DNA from: Deltaproteobacteria bacterium
GTDB lineage: Bacteria; Desulfobacterota; Binatia; UBA9968
NCBI GenBank assembly: GCA_005878685.1
Contig: VBLN01000006.1
Span: 1-15,864 of the forward strand
DNA length: 15,864 bases
Reading direction: 5' to 3'
The notes below the pieces were generated by a model. It was given only the letters and a program-made list of their open reading frames with translations. It made no database searches and was not told the DNA's origin. Below, in pieces: positions 15,545 to 15,864 of the stretch (within the stretch, counting starts at the first letter, position 1; every line of letters starts with the position of its first letter). A program made the translations under genes and the position numbers.

Positions 15545-15864
15545 ATGAGCCAACACTCCATCGCCAAGAGTCGCCCCTTAAAGTCCAAAGAGGCCTTGCT
15601 GATTGTGGCCGCCAGCGAAGGCGACGCCAATATGCTTTATGCGACGGCTTTTTTCGCCCCGGATCCCTTTATCTTCTTTCAGCACCGCGGAAAAAGGTAT
15701 GTGGTGATGAGCGACCTGGAGATCGATCGGGCCGAAAAGCAGGCGGAAGTCGATAAGGTCCTTTCCCTGTCCTTTTACCAAAAGCGTCTGAGAGAAGCGG
15801 GCAAGAATAGCGCCATTACGGCCGATATCCTAGAAACGGTTTTTAAGGAACGGCGCATATGTTC
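15545..15864 (+). CDS. Probable M24-family (Xaa-Pro) peptidase, N-terminal part only
   Basis: An open frame from ATG at 15545 runs to the right edge with no stop, giving about 106 residues. The stretch [28 protein letters not shown], followed by [22 protein letters not shown], resembles the creatinase-type N-terminal domain of M24 family Xaa-Pro peptidases. In these a beta strand, an N-x-x-YxT-x-F/G motif and an E-x-D/R-A helix precede the metallopeptidase domain. The catalytic domain and its metal ligands lie outside the window, so the call rests on the N-terminal pattern alone. It is divergent from the carboxylase operon. No promoter or strong Shine-Dalgarno sequence was recognised; AAGAAG lies about a dozen bases upstream. 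Confidence 0.6.
   Translation, partial: MSQHSIAKSRPLKSKEALLIVAASEGDANMLYATAFFAPDPFIFFQHRGKRYVVMSDLEIDRAEKQAEVDKVLSLSFYQKRLREAGKNSAITADILETVFKERRIC

Overview
The window is a stretch of ordinary bacterial chromosome from a moderately GC-rich, Gram-negative-type organism with close-packed operons. The order DUF177–rpmF–plsX–fabD, a PccB-type acyl-CoA carboxylase cluster and a GldA/GldF/GldG-like ABC module with a DUF4340 partner suggest an uncultured Deltaproteobacteria-like or NC10-like lineage. That placement is inference from gene content only. I see no rRNA, tRNA, CRISPR array, insertion sequence or phage gene.

Layout. (1) Positions 1-2333, minus strand: a lipid/ribosome operon read DUF177 (YceD-like) > rpmF > plsX > fabD, with fabD running off the left edge. 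A near-consensus sigma70 promoter lies just upstream at 2366-2393. (2) Positions 2515-8932, plus strand: six co-directional genes. They are an ABC ATPase, its ABC-2 permease, a GldG-like auxiliary membrane protein, a membrane-anchored DUF4340 protein, a TIGR01212/YhcC-type radical SAM protein, and an HtrA-like protein with a PDZ domain that has lost its catalytic triad. The last two overlap by 4 bp. (3) Positions 8929-9303, minus strand: a small exported protein with its own promoter, converging on the HtrA-like gene. (4) Positions 9530-11648, plus strand: a GNAT acetyltransferase and a DHA2-type MFS exporter. (5) Positions 11681-15332, minus strand: a biotin-dependent acyl-CoA carboxylase operon (carboxyltransferase > biotin carboxylase > biotin carrier). 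The carboxyltransferase gene carries a net 34-nt deletion that shifts the frame. (6) Position 15545 to the right edge, plus strand: the start of what looks like an M24/Xaa-Pro peptidase gene, divergent from the carboxylase operon.

How the genes work together. The left operon joins ribosome assembly (DUF177, L32) to the start of phospholipid and fatty-acid synthesis (PlsX, FabD). The carboxylase operon would make a malonyl- or methylmalonyl-type CoA from acetyl- or propionyl-CoA if its carboxyltransferase were intact. The ABC/GldG/DUF4340 genes look like one envelope export complex of unknown substrate.

No gene-free stretch exceeds 300 bases. The longest are 9304-9529 (holds the promoter of the small exported protein), 15333-15544 (holds the carboxylase promoter), 2334-2514 (holds the lipid-operon promoter) and 9959-10106 (nothing but a ribosome binding site at its end). 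I found no convincing new multi-gene system. The items most worth a second look are the broken carboxyltransferase, the triad-less HtrA-like protein coupled to a radical SAM enzyme, and the period-7 inverted repeat between pccB and accC.
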